The notes under the pieces were generated by a model that ran no database searches, was not told the DNA's origin, and saw nothing but the letters and a program-made list of their open reading frames with translations. Positions 1-6,341 of a DNA stretch of 12,129 nt are shown in pieces; position 1 is the first letter of the stretch; every line of letters begins with the position of its first letter. The stretch spans positions 1 through 12,129 of the forward strand of contig JBBRWA010000186.1 in the NCBI GenBank assembly GCA_038246345.1, written 5' to 3'. The stretch is from M3007 sp038246345. GTDB lineage: Bacteria > Bacteroidota > Bacteroidia > Chitinophagales > Saprospiraceae. The translations under genes were made by a program, and so were the position numbers.

Positions 1-1
1 C

Positions 2-115
2 CAGTTTGATAGCCTGGATCACATTTTTGGCGATTATTTGCGGAGTAAGTATCCTGACAACGAAGGTTTGGCGAAGGAGTTGGTGCTTCGCGCTAATCGT
101 TACTTCGCGGCTTAA
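2..115 (+). CDS. C-terminal end of an unidentified protein (partial)
   Basis: Reading from base 2 gives 37 uninterrupted codons ending in TAA at 113-115. The visible tail is mostly helical and charged, with LAKELVLRANRYF near the end. I do not recognise the family from so short a piece. The last codons (RYFAA) and the stop lie inside the left arm of the first REP hairpin, so the natural C-terminus may have been altered by that element. The frame is open to the window edge, so the start lies outside. The alternative is a chance open frame, since 37 codons is short; the absence of any other gene end in the region favours a real tail. Confidence 0.5.
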   Translation, partial: QFDSLDHIFGDYLRSKYPDNEGLAKELVLRANRYFAA

Positions 116-160
116 CTTCCCGGAAGTTTTAAACTTCCGGGAAGTTGGCGCGAAGAACGA
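97..160. repeat. REP-like hairpin, copy 1 (5' of the transposase)
   Basis: The core at 114-146 is a perfect palindrome: a 16-base arm AACTTCCCGGAAGTTT, one central T, and its exact complement. Each arm is itself a small palindrome (ACTTCC, one base, GGAAGT), so one long or two short hairpins can form. An outer stem adds CTTCGCG (103-109) with CGCGAAG (149-155) and TCGTT (97-101) with AACGA (156-160), separated from the core by a small internal loop. Seven T residues at 168-174 follow, so in RNA this could also end transcription of the upstream gene. It overlaps that gene's stop codon. Confidence 0.8.
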
Positions 161-279
161 ACGTTGCTTTTTTTGGAACTTTTGACTGAGCGCTATTGCA
201 ACTTTCAAGAATCCCCCGTAATTTCGATAGACAACTACTCGAATTACTAACTTGAAAACAACGTTGCCCGTCCAAAACC

Positions 280-927
280 ATGAAAAACAACCGAATTCCA
301 CTGCTCCCCGGAGTATGGTATCACATTTACAATCACGCCAACGGCTTTGAAAATTTGTTCCGAAATGAGGGGAACTACGATTTTTTCCTGAAGAAATACA
401 TCAAATACATTCCCGCAATAGCCGATACCTACGTTTATTGCCTGATGCCCAACCACATACACCTCGTGGTACGCATCAAGCCTGAAAACGAACTTCCTGA
501 ATATTGCAAAGTTAATGGCAAGGCTAATTCTAACAAGATTTGCCAGCAGTTTGGCAATGTATTCAGCGCTTATGCTCAGGCTTTCAACAAACAGCAATCG
601 CGTATGGGCGGCTTGTTTATCCCCACTTTCAAGCGGAAACCTGTTGAAAATGCAGCCTATCTCAGAAATTTGGTGCCGTATGTCCACCTCAATCCAGTGG
701 TGGCAAAGTTCGTCTCACATCCTGCTGACTGGCCGCATTCATCTTTTGCGACCTACTTGTCAGATTGTCCCAGCCGTTTGGATCGAGAAAAAATTTTCGA
801 CTTTTTTGGCGGCCGCGAAGGGTTTTTGCAAGCGCATAAATTGCCGGTGGAGGATTGGTTTTTGAAATTTATGGAGGATTGGCGAAGCGGTGAACTTCCC
901 GGAAGTTTCAAACTTCCGGGAAGTTGA
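280..927 (+). CDS. REP-associated tyrosine transposase (RAYT, Y1/HUH family)
   Basis: This 215-residue protein belongs to the IS200-like Y1 transposase superfamily, single-strand endonucleases that nick at a hairpin and form a 5'-phosphotyrosine link. The N-terminus has the typical 'PGVWYHIYNHANGFENLF' start. The metal-binding HUH motif is H59-I-H61 within LMPNHIHLVV. The segment around Y134 (VPYVHLNPV) matches the conserved Y-x-x-x-NPV block and Y134 is the likely catalytic tyrosine (from family knowledge, not tested). The ATG at 280 is chosen because the family N-terminus begins directly after it; no Shine-Dalgarno is seen. No tnpB partner is present. The gene lies between two near-identical REP palindromes, the arrangement known for RAYTs. 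Its last eleven residues (E205-S215, ELPGSFKLPGS) and its stop are encoded by the downstream palindrome. It converges with the leucine-rich protein gene, with 7 bases between the stops. It appears intact. Confidence 0.9.
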   Translation: MKNNRIPLLPGVWYHIYNHANGFENLFRNEGNYDFFLKKYIKYIPAIADTYVYCLMPNHIHLVVRIKPENELPEYCKVNGKANSNKICQQFGNVFSAYAQAFNKQQSRMGGLFIPTFKRKPVENAAYLRNLVPYVHLNPVVAKFVSHPADWPHSSFATYLSDCPSRLDREKIFDFFGGREGFLQAHKLPVEDWFLKFMEDWRSGELPGSFKLPGS

Positions 928-935
928 CGTCGCTT
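885..935. repeat. REP-like hairpin, copy 2 (3' end of the transposase)
   Basis: The core at 893-925 is a perfect palindrome with the same 16-base arms as copy 1 and a central C instead of T. An outer stem AAGCG (885-889) pairs with CGCTT (931-935) across an internal loop. The element covers the last codons of the transposase and touches the stop codon of the convergent gene at 935-937, so it could act as a bidirectional terminator; that role is inferred. No T-tract follows on either strand. Confidence 0.8.
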
Positions 936-3121
936 TAGTGAAAAACCGCAATTTTCTTGCTACCAAGCCGCTGCCCTCCGGAACTAACCTGGAGAAAATA
1001 AAAGCCCGAAGGAACTTGCGAAACATCCACGCGACTATCCGCGCCGCTGATTTTTTGCGCAATCAAGACTTGGCCTGTGCTGGAAACCAGGGTGACAACA
1101 AGGTCAGGGAACTTATTTTCCGAGGACGGGAGCCAGCTCAGCTCAATAATATCTTGTGCCGGATTTGGAGTGACCTGAATGCCGGATACCGCCTTGGTTT
1201 CAGGGCCGGAAACAGCGGTCAGCGAGTCGCATATGTTGGCTTCAATGTCGCTGAGCGCGCTGCATGGGAACGCGTTGTTTTGGAGGTCGAAAAAAGAAGC
1301 GGCAATGGTTTTGCGCATTTGGCAAATGGCAGCGCAATCCGTCAGCAGTGGATTGTTTTTAATGCGGATTTTGCTAATAGGGCCGAATAAGCCGCCTGCA
1401 TTGAATGTTTTGAGGGTTTTGAAACCATCAAGCGATGTTAGGCTGGGCAGATTTTCAAGAAACAAGGATACATTATAATTGGCGGCGTACATTTTCGTGA
1501 GCGCCAGGAATTGAATGTCGTTCAAGATCGCACAGTTTCTTGCCCATATTTCAAAGGCTTGGGTTAGGTGCGGGAACGCTGCTTTTTGAAGCCGTTGAGA
1601 ATTTTGAATGCGTATGTAAGGCCCTGGCCCGAACTCCTGTATGTTTTTCAGGGCGGAAATATCTTCCAAACCTGTCGAATCGATATAAAGCCACCCTGAA
1701 AGATAGAATGAATCGCTTTTTAGGGTCTCCAAATTATTCAAGCCCTCGAGGCTTTTCAAACTGTCGAGAACTTCCAGGCGTAGAAAGCCGGTCCTTCGAA
1801 AGGTTTCGAGGCCTTGCAAGGAGGATAGCCTACGGCAATTTATCAGTTGAAAGTCAAGGCGTGTATATTCAAAATGTTCAAAGTTGCAAAGGTTTTCGAG
1901 CGAATCCATGCTGCCGTTGTAGAAAGAACCTATTTCAAAGCCTGCGCCGCAGTACCGGAGTTTTTCGAAGCCGTGCAGGTTTTTCACACTTTTCAAATCT
2001 TTGAGCAAAATACGCCCGTTCACATTTTCCAGGCTGCCAAAACCTTGGAGCGAACGGAGTTTGGGGCAATGGGAAATCGAAATCGAATCTTTTAGGTTGA
2101 CGATGGTTTTTAGCTTGGGCATGGAAATATCCACGAGTTCCGGATTGTAGGAAATGGACACAGCGGTGGCGCCGTAACCATACTGCGCCGTTTCTACATT
2201 GTCTAATCGGATGGATTTCAGCGCATTATTTTTACTGTACAGCTGCCCGATTGTTTTTTTTACATTTGGAAGGTTGACGCTGTCGAGCTGATGGCAGCGC
2301 ACGATGGAAACATGCATGGTCTGGGCAGGCCATTGGCCCACAGCGTCAATGTTTTGAAGGCTGTCGTTGTCAAAAAGTTTGAGGGCAATGTAACCCTCCA
2401 CAAATTTCGGCTTGATACCGTCCAGGTTTTTTAAGCGCGGACAGTGCCAGATGTTTATAAGGGCAGAAAAATATTTTAAAGTATCTAACTTTGGAAAGGA
2501 TAAGGTTTGCAGGTTTTTGTTCTTGTACAACCAAAAATCATTGGCCGTTTGGAGGTTTGGCATGGACACCGTTTCCAGCGCATCATTTTCCGAAATATTG
2601 ATATATGGAAATTCCCGGAGTGCTTGAAGCCCGTTTATGGTTTTAAGCCTGGGATTTTTCTGGATCCTAAACTCATAGAAGTAGGTGTTTTTGTTCAAGC
2701 CTTTTATTTCCTCCAAGCCTTTGTTTTGCGATATTTCAACGAAATCTGCATCAATGTACTGAGGGTTGAGGTGTGAAAGATTGGCCAGGGAGTCGTTGTC
2801 CCGAACGAGCAGCCCTCCAATATAAACCAAACTGTCCAGTCCATGCAGGGATTTCAGGCGGGTGGTGTTGACGATAGACAGGCTCCCGGTAAGCACCTTC
2901 AGTTGTAGCAAAGGCGTCAGGTCGTGGATGTCGTTGGCCGTGTCGGCAGTACCATTCAGGATAATGCTGCCATAAAGGTCGGCGGTGCCAGCTATTATCG
3001 GAAAGCTGTCGACGGTGCTTTGCTTTTGGGCAAAGAAAACTTGCGCCCGGGCGGTCACAGTGAATGTTCCGAGGAAAAATACGACAAGGAGTTGATGTAG
3101 AAAAAAATTTATATATCCCAT
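935..3121 (-). CDS. Secreted leucine-rich (receptor-L-like) repeat protein with T9SS sorting domain
   Basis: The 728-residue product begins with a signal peptide: a hydrophobic core at about 9-22 and probable cleavage after TARA (residue 26). Residues about 70-590 are an irregular leucine-rich solenoid with recurring elements such as 'LKSLHGLDSLVYIGG' and 'NNPLLT', resembling receptor L-domain/BspA-like repeats in Bacteroidota surface proteins. A cysteine-containing cap lies at about 589-632. Residues about 647-728 form a type A T9SS C-terminal domain: VTPNPAQD at its start, a GFYFLQV strand, and a final basic strand ending KKIAVFH. By family knowledge the protein is exported by Sec, crosses the outer membrane by T9SS, and is released or anchored at the surface; its ligand is unknown. 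The ATG at 3121 directly precedes the signal peptide. It diverges from the glycoside-hydrolase locus and its stop abuts REP copy 2. No frameshift is seen. Confidence 0.85.
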   Translation of the reverse strand: MGYINFFLHQLLVVFFLGTFTVTARAQVFFAQKQSTVDSFPIIAGTADLYGSIILNGTADTANDIHDLTPLLQLKVLTGSLSIVNTTRLKSLHGLDSLVYIGGLLVRDNDSLANLSHLNPQYIDADFVEISQNKGLEEIKGLNKNTYFYEFRIQKNPRLKTINGLQALREFPYINISENDALETVSMPNLQTANDFWLYKNKNLQTLSFPKLDTLKYFSALINIWHCPRLKNLDGIKPKFVEGYIALKLFDNDSLQNIDAVGQWPAQTMHVSIVRCHQLDSVNLPNVKKTIGQLYSKNNALKSIRLDNVETAQYGYGATAVSISYNPELVDISMPKLKTIVNLKDSISISHCPKLRSLQGFGSLENVNGRILLKDLKSVKNLHGFEKLRYCGAGFEIGSFYNGSMDSLENLCNFEHFEYTRLDFQLINCRRLSSLQGLETFRRTGFLRLEVLDSLKSLEGLNNLETLKSDSFYLSGWLYIDSTGLEDISALKNIQEFGPGPYIRIQNSQRLQKAAFPHLTQAFEIWARNCAILNDIQFLALTKMYAANYNVSLFLENLPSLTSLDGFKTLKTFNAGGLFGPISKIRIKNNPLLTDCAAICQMRKTIAASFFDLQNNAFPCSALSDIEANICDSLTAVSGPETKAVSGIQVTPNPAQDIIELSWLPSSENKFPDLVVTLVSSTGQVLIAQKISGADSRVDVSQVPSGFYFLQVSSGGQRLGSKKIAVFH

Positions 3122-3149
3122 ATTGCGTAATTTTACAAACTATTGTCTG

Positions 3150-3157
3150 TAAATTTG
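3150..3157 (+). promoter_or_regulatory. Bacteroidota -7 box for the gene at 3195
   Basis: TAAATTTG matches the Bacteroidota -7 consensus TAnnTTTG exactly, 37 bases before the ATG at 3195. The only upstream TTG in reach (3123-3125) is 24 bases away, longer than the usual spacing of about 19, so the -33 part is weak. Confidence 0.5.
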
Positions 3158-3162
3158 ACACA

Positions 3163-3170
3163 CAAACATA
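3163..3170 (-). promoter_or_regulatory. Bacteroidota -7 box for the leucine-rich protein gene
   Basis: Read on the - strand this is TATGTTTG, an exact TAnnTTTG match 41 bases before the ATG at 3121. I see no good -33 element at normal spacing; the region would extend into the start of the divergent gene. Confidence 0.4.
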
Positions 3171-3194
3171 TTCATTTTCACAAAACTACTACTT

Positions 3195-4772
3195 ATGAAA
3201 CAGCAAAAATTACTGCTTGTTCTTTGCTTGATGTTGCCTATGGCAGCCCTTTTTGGGCAAAGAATCAACGATCTTGTTTGCATTAATGCCAAGGTCTTCG
3301 ATCCCGTAGCACCGCTCAAACGCTTCAATTATGCGCGAGTTTACCACCCGTGGAGTGATGATATGGGCAACTCCGTGCATTTTGGTGACAACCCTGCTAC
3401 TTCTACTGTTGATTGTATATCTCTCAGCGACGGCAGTCTTGGCAGGTGCCTGGACTTGGATGACCCATGCGCATGGCGGTTTGCCTGGAACCCTTCCTAC
3501 AATGCATCCGGCCCTTTCCTGCGCTACGACGATTATTACAAGAGCCTCAACGGCCGCTGCATCCCTGTTTTGATGGGGGTTACCCAGCATTTCAGGGGAT
3601 ATACCAGTTATCCTTGGGAGCCCCGATGGATGGATCAAAAACCGACTTGCCCAGTTAACCCTACGGCGTTTTCGCTAGCCTTCCCCCAAAATGCCGCGAC
3701 CTTTCTGGCCCAATTGCCCTCATTTACGGAACAAAACGATCCTATCACCTGGGAAGGACATGCGCTTTGGATGTCGGATTTTGCCGCAAAGTTCGGTGTT
3801 GGAACCCTCGACGCCAATGTTTTACAGCAATACATGCATCCAGATCAAGGCTTGCCTATTATTAGTACAAAATTCGTCGAGTATATTGAAGATAACAACG
3901 AAACAAATAAAAACTGGCTCGACGGGCCTCTATTGGGGATCAGCCCGACCAATCCGACCAATCAAGGTATTTCCCAGGAATTTCAGGACGGCAACACAGC
4001 ATTCTTCTTCTCTCCCAGCCAATATGGTGCCATGTTAAAGGCTGATGCAAATGGGGATGAGAGCACCATGACGTATCTAAGTGGCGCGCATAAACTGGGG
4101 ATCGTTAACAATTCGAACCTTGGCATTGGCCAAATTGCCATGGCGGGCACGACCGGATTGAATGGCGCCTATGGCAATGGGGTGAGCCAGGCGTTTGGAA
4201 ACACGGATTTCATTGCAAATTTTCACCATTATTCTACGGATAAAACCGCGGAACAGAGTGCCGATGACTTCCCAAGCATGGAATTCAATAACTATCACCT
4301 GATCCTTACTGGCGAACACGGAGTTTGCCCGGAAAAGGATGCGCTGCGTGACAAACTGATCAAGTTAAAAGGAGGTATAGGGGGCCATCCTGAAATATGG
4401 CTGTCCGAATTCGGCTACGACACGTGGGGGACAAGCGGGCATTCTTTTACAAATGCAGACCCGATCGATGGTCCTGACGGCCATTATGACGCGCAAAAAG
4501 TGCAGGCCCAATGGCTGACGCGCGGCGTATTGGAAACTGCGGCATCTCAATCCATCGACAAAATGATGTTGTACGAAATTCGGGACGACAAAGCCGCTGG
4601 CGGCACATACCGTTTTTCGGGCCTGACGGATTTCAACGGCAGCAACAAACGTTCCTGGTACTACATCATGACCTTGAAAAAGATTCTTGGTGAGTACACT
4701 TTTGAAAAGATACTGGAAAACAATGTTGACGGGTATCAGGGGAGACCGTATGCCCGCCCTTTAATCCCATAA
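3195..4772 (+). CDS. Glycoside hydrolase-like catalytic part (5' fragment of the broken gene)
   Basis: This open frame gives 525 residues. A signal peptide is clear: MKQQK, a hydrophobic stretch at about 6-20, and a probable cut before Q22 (ALFG-Q). The rest looks like a (beta/alpha)8 hydrolase of clan GH-A. 'NNETN' at 234-238 is the expected place of the acid/base glutamate (E236), and 'WLSEFGYDT' at 402-410 gives the nucleophile E405. Supporting strand motifs are IPVLMGV (123-129), NFHHYS (342-347) and KMMLYEIRDD (456-465). The assignment rests on these motifs, and the exact GH family and substrate (probably a polysaccharide) cannot be named. The ATG at 3195 immediately precedes the signal peptide and follows a TAnnTTTG box. 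The frame ends at a TAA 10 bases past the frameshift point. The fragment retains both catalytic residues but lacks the sorting domain, so it could at most be exported to the periplasm. Confidence 0.7.
   Translation: MKQQKLLLVLCLMLPMAALFGQRINDLVCINAKVFDPVAPLKRFNYARVYHPWSDDMGNSVHFGDNPATSTVDCISLSDGSLGRCLDLDDPCAWRFAWNPSYNASGPFLRYDDYYKSLNGRCIPVLMGVTQHFRGYTSYPWEPRWMDQKPTCPVNPTAFSLAFPQNAATFLAQLPSFTEQNDPITWEGHALWMSDFAAKFGVGTLDANVLQQYMHPDQGLPIISTKFVEYIEDNNETNKNWLDGPLLGISPTNPTNQGISQEFQDGNTAFFFSPSQYGAMLKADANGDESTMTYLSGAHKLGIVNNSNLGIGQIAMAGTTGLNGAYGNGVSQAFGNTDFIANFHHYSTDKTAEQSADDFPSMEFNNYHLILTGEHGVCPEKDALRDKLIKLKGGIGGHPEIWLSEFGYDTWGTSGHSFTNADPIDGPDGHYDAQKVQAQWLTRGVLETAASQSIDKMMLYEIRDDKAAGGTYRFSGLTDFNGSNKRSWYYIMTLKKILGEYTFEKILENNVDGYQGRPYARPLIP
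4757..4763 (+). other. Slippery heptamer at the frameshift point
   Basis: The seven bases C CCT TTA (written in the upstream frame) fit the X XXY YYZ pattern for -1 slippage: re-pairing on CCC TTT puts the ribosome into exactly the frame that encodes the rest of the protein (RPFNPITYQLF). A single-base deletion in a CCCC/TTT run gives the same picture and is the simpler explanation. I see no obvious downstream pseudoknot or upstream Shine-Dalgarno stimulator. Confidence 0.4.
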
Positions 4773-4780
4773 CCTATCAG

Positions 4781-5131
4781 TTGTTCGCCAACTCCATTGG
4801 TTTCGTCCGATCTTCGTACACGGTGAGCGGGCTGGACAATGATAAAACCTATTGTTTTGCTGTTATTCCTGTAAGCCTTCACGGCCTTACGCCTATAAAC
4901 CTCGCCAATGCACCGATCACGCAATGTGTTACCAATACCGCTGCTTGCAGCAACTGTTTTATTCCATTTGCAGCATCTGAAGTTTCTTTCTCCCCGCATT
5001 ATGACCAGAACCCGGCGGACTTGGAAATTATTAGAAATCAAGCCTATAATGCGCTTGGGATACTCGGAGCCCCCATAACCTGCGCTACACTGACCCAGCC
5101 TTGCGATGTCGACCAAGTCCTTTGGAACTAA
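4781..5131 (+). pseudogene. Middle fragment: partial fibronectin III and start of discoidin-like domain
   Basis: About 116 codons are open from a TTG at 4781, and the same frame extends back to the frameshift point. The first part, 'YTVSGLDNDKTYCFAVIPVS', is the typical end of a fibronectin III domain. The first strands of that domain (about 35 residues with the conserved Trp) are not present upstream in any frame I could read, which suggests lost sequence at the junction. From about residue 65 (CSNCFIPFAASEV) a new domain starts; it continues after the TAA at 5129-5131, where the codons read LWN-stop-WIAP. There is no independent start signal, so I regard it as a dead piece of the larger gene. 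Confidence 0.6.
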
Positions 5132-5245
5132 TGGATCGCACCGAGCCCGACCTTTCCAGACCCCAACACGATTTACATTAAATTTGCCCAACCCAAGATC
5201 ATCAACACCATTTTCTTTGAGGATTGGAACGGCAACGGACAGGTT

Positions 5246-6157
5246 TTGGTCGAATACAAAAAGTGCAATTGCCCGAATACCTGGTTCAAATTGTCTACCG
5301 TCGATTTTATAGGAGATTTTGGCTGCTATGATGACGGGAACCTCAATACGCCATTGCCGACGGCTCCCCTGCGTATTGTGGGCAATATTCCGGGCATAAA
5401 AATCACCGATTTGAAGATAACACGGCTGCACCCGCAATTACATGTGGGACATATCGTATTCTGTGGAAAAGATACGGAATGTAGTGTGCCGCAATTTATT
5501 GAACTGCCGACTCCTGAAATAACAGTGGACGAAGTACGGCAGAACTCTGCCATGCTTAATTGGACGAGCATCGAGGTAGACCAGCATGAAGAATTTACAG
5601 AAATGGCTGCCAATTACGAGTTGAAGATCAGTCAATTCCAGGACGAATTTGGGAATCTTTTGAATCCAACAATCATACCCATAGAAGCTGATATCATGGA
5701 ATATGGTCATTATTATCGCCTCAACGGCCTAGCCCCCGGCACTACCTATTATACGGAAGTGAACCCTGTCCTGGTAGCAGATTGTCCTGTTATCCATAAC
5801 GATCCGATACTGTTAAAAACGCAGTTCACCACCCTTTCCGGTGGTGGGTCCGAAAAGCCGGGCAGCTATCACCAAACAATCAAAGCTGGACAATCAGGGA
5901 CAAACAAGCAACATGCAGCCTTTTTTGTCAGCCTACGGCCCAATCCGGCGACTGATATCACCCAAATTTCTGTGTCGGAGGGAGCTATTGAATCCGTCAG
6001 CATTCTCGACAACCTTGGCAAGGTTGTTAAATCCCAGGCAGGCAACCAGGCCATGCAGCAGGAACTGCGGCTCGATGGAGTTCCCAAAGGGCTATACTGG
6101 CTGCGGGTGCTGAACACCACGGGGAGCGTTGCGACAGTGGCGTTTGCAAAGATGTGA
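5246..6157 (+). CDS. C-terminal fragment: discoidin-like, fibronectin III and T9SS sorting domains
   Basis: The frame is open from 5132, directly after the in-frame TAA; 5246 is only the first TTG that could serve as a start, and the domain is already under way there. From 5132 to about residue 75 of this fragment the pattern (KIINTIFFEDWNGNGQVLVEY, W13, HVGHIVFCG at about 66-74) resembles an F5/8 type C (discoidin) carbohydrate-binding domain. Residues about 88-198 are a fibronectin III domain with W106 and 'YYRLNGLAPGTTYYTEV'. Residues about 226-303 are a type A T9SS sorting domain: LRPNPATD, KGLYWLRV and the terminal AFAKM. Lacking a signal peptide, the fragment cannot be a T9SS substrate on its own. 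It is probably untranslated remains of the upstream gene. Confidence 0.6.
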   Translation: MVEYKKCNCPNTWFKLSTVDFIGDFGCYDDGNLNTPLPTAPLRIVGNIPGIKITDLKITRLHPQLHVGHIVFCGKDTECSVPQFIELPTPEITVDEVRQNSAMLNWTSIEVDQHEEFTEMAANYELKISQFQDEFGNLLNPTIIPIEADIMEYGHYYRLNGLAPGTTYYTEVNPVLVADCPVIHNDPILLKTQFTTLSGGGSEKPGSYHQTIKAGQSGTNKQHAAFFVSLRPNPATDITQISVSEGAIESVSILDNLGKVVKSQAGNQAMQQELRLDGVPKGLYWLRVLNTTGSVATVAFAKM

Positions 6158-6191
6158 TCGTGGAATATAACACTGATTTTTAGCGAAGGAA

Positions 6192-6250
6192 TATGCGCTT
6201 TAACCACCCGGAAGTTTCAAGCTTCCGGGTGGTTCGGCGCGTAGAACGAA
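6192..6250. repeat. REP-like hairpin, copy 3 (diverged)
   Basis: The core at 6202-6234 has the same 33-base plan as copies 1 and 2: AACCACCCGGAAGTTT, central C, and a right arm complementary at 15 of 16 positions, the exception being a G-T pair. Compared with copies 1 and 2, two adjacent positions changed in the left arm (TT to CA) and the right arm changed to match (AA to TG). An outer stem TATGCGC (6192-6198) pairs with GCGCGTA (6237-6243) with one wobble. The right flank GGCGCG-x-AGAACGAA is shared with copy 1. It lies between the broken hydrolase and the SbcC-like gene; the rest of 6158-6341 shows nothing else I can name. Confidence 0.75.
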
Positions 6251-6341
6251 TGGTGAAGTGTCCTTCTGGTCCATGTGTTAGGAAAATGCAGTTGTAGAAT
6301 CTCCAATTTTCCTACAAAGTTCCCGTTATTTGCCCCCAACC

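Larger units (their letters stand above)
3195..6157 (+). pseudogene. Broken multidomain T9SS glycoside hydrolase
   Basis: Three consecutive open segments together make one typical Bacteroidota secreted enzyme but cannot be translated as one protein by normal reading. The first segment (3195-4772) carries the signal peptide and catalytic domain. The reading frame then moves by -1 at about 4757-4763. The new frame stays open to a TAA at 5129-5131 and, in the same frame, from 5132 to the TGA at 6155-6157. With both lesions repaired the product would be about 987 residues: signal peptide, clan GH-A-like barrel, incomplete fibronectin III, discoidin-like domain, fibronectin III and T9SS sorting domain. 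The best explanation is recent decay, since sequence quality outside the lesions is good. Assembly errors at both places, or recoding, are the alternatives. Confidence 0.7.

Noticed and set aside
97..935. Ordinary IS200/IS605 insertion sequence with the palindromes as its left and right ends
   Set aside because: The two palindromes are near-identical full hairpins, a third copy stands alone at 6202-6234, the protein has the RAYT-type NPV block, and no tnpB is present; a REP-RAYT unit fits better. It is not fully excluded.
890..1390. Open frame on the + strand opposite the end of the leucine-rich protein gene
   Set aside because: The opposite strand encodes a convincing T9SS sorting domain over the same bases; the + strand product has no recognisable features.
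6330..6341. TTG start four codons upstream of the SbcC-like ATG
   Set aside because: The family N-terminus begins at the ATG at 6342, and the extra residues (MPPT) are not family-like.
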